Origin: Bacillota bacterium
Lineage (GTDB): Bacteria > Bacillota > Clostridia > Christensenellales > CAG-138
Length of the DNA stretch: 5,286 nt
Direction: 5' to 3'
Assembly (NCBI GenBank): GCA_023435855.1
Contig: JAEZLG010000186.1
Location: 1 to 5,286, forward strand
Shown here: piece after piece, positions 5,127-5,286 of the stretch
How positions within the stretch are numbered: position 1 is the stretch's first letter
How the letters are laid out: each line of letters starts with the position of its first letter
The notes under the pieces: generated by a model
Told to the model about the DNA's origin: nothing
Databases searched by the model: none
The model's input: only the letters and a program-made list of their open reading frames with translations
Made by a program: the position numbers and the translations under genes

Positions 5127-5155
5127 ATTATAACCAAAGGACCGCCCCGTGTCAA
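5127..5155 (-). promoter_or_regulatory. Consensus sigma-A promoter of the tRNA-Arg gene
   Basis: TTGACA (5155-5150) and TATAAT (5132-5127) are both perfect and 17 bases apart. The start point would be near 5120, about 20 bases before the mature tRNA 5' end. This strength is usual for stable RNA genes. Confidence 0.92.
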
Positions 5156-5253
5156 GGGAAAATATCTGCCCTACGAAAGGTTGCCCCAAAGCAAACATCA
5201 GCAACGCCGGGCAAAACGGCAGGCTCTTTTACGATTCTAAAAATAATATACTA

Positions 5254-5282
5254 TTTACAAACGCATGGCGTTGTGGTAGCAT
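5254..5282 (+). promoter_or_regulatory. Possible rightward promoter at the window edge
   Basis: TTTACA (five of six) and TAGCAT (four of six) are 17 bases apart, after an AT-rich stretch. It would serve a gene to the right of the window. No coding region is visible in 5156-5286. Confidence 0.4.
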
Positions 5283-5286
5283 AGCA

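Noticed and set aside
5178..5235. Inverted repeat GCCG/CGGC followed by CTCTTTT as a terminator on the plus strand
   Set aside because: The stem is only four pairs and the T-run is short and offset, and no rightward gene ends upstream of it.
4905..5240. 111-residue plus-strand open frame containing ARPEGFEPPTFW..SIQLSQG
   Set aside because: This peptide pattern is the known artefact of translating a tRNA gene on its opposite strand. The frame runs through the terminator and the tRNA-Arg gene and its promoter, so it is not a gene.

Overview
The window looks like one end of an integrated mobile element (a prophage or a related integrative element) inserted at the 3' end of a tRNA-Arg gene of a low-to-mid GC Gram-positive bacterium, most likely a member of the Clostridia. 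The evidence for the host type is the strong GGAGG-type ribosome binding sites, consensus sigma-A promoters, a tRNA with an encoded CCA end, and protein families (DnaD-like phage replisome organizer, excisionase-like HTH protein, AP2-type integrase arm domain) typical of Firmicutes elements. No virion or conjugation gene is in view, so phage, satellite and conjugative element cannot be told apart.

Layout, right to left. At 5100-5286 lies host DNA with a perfect-consensus leftward promoter for tRNA-Arg(ACG) (5023-5099, minus) and a possible rightward promoter that runs off the edge. A long hairpin at 4984-5019 can terminate transcription from both the tRNA and the integrase. Between it and the integrase are 11-bp direct repeats (4921-4961) that look like integrase arm sites. 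The integrase (3514-4899, plus) is an intact tyrosine recombinase with all six catalytic residues, but it carries a lambda-repressor/XRE-type helix-turn-helix spliced into the middle of its core-binding domain.

Divergent from the integrase, across a 223-bp control region with overlapping back-to-back promoters and two dyad repeats, runs a leftward replication operon: an excisionase-like HTH protein (3066-3290), a DnaD-type phage replisome organizer (2084-2944, TTG start), a DnaB-type replicative helicase (804-2087, overlapping its neighbour by ATGA), and a sigma-70-like factor (1-690, TTG start, cut by the window edge). Two tiny open frames sit in the gaps of this operon.

How it may work together: the integrase and excisionase-like protein would act on the tRNA attachment site; the replisome organizer would open an origin and deliver or recruit DnaB; the sigma-like factor would switch on later genes to the left. 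The linker of the replisome organizer gene contains phased CACGTG repeats (11-bp period), tandem GGTAN pentamers (5-bp period) and an AT-only run. Neither period is a multiple of three, so these are DNA-level signals and the best candidate for the replication origin. A 9-bp piece of the same repeat recurs in the integrase promoter. No separate CI-like repressor gene lies between the integrase and the replication genes, which makes the HTH inside the integrase a candidate regulator.
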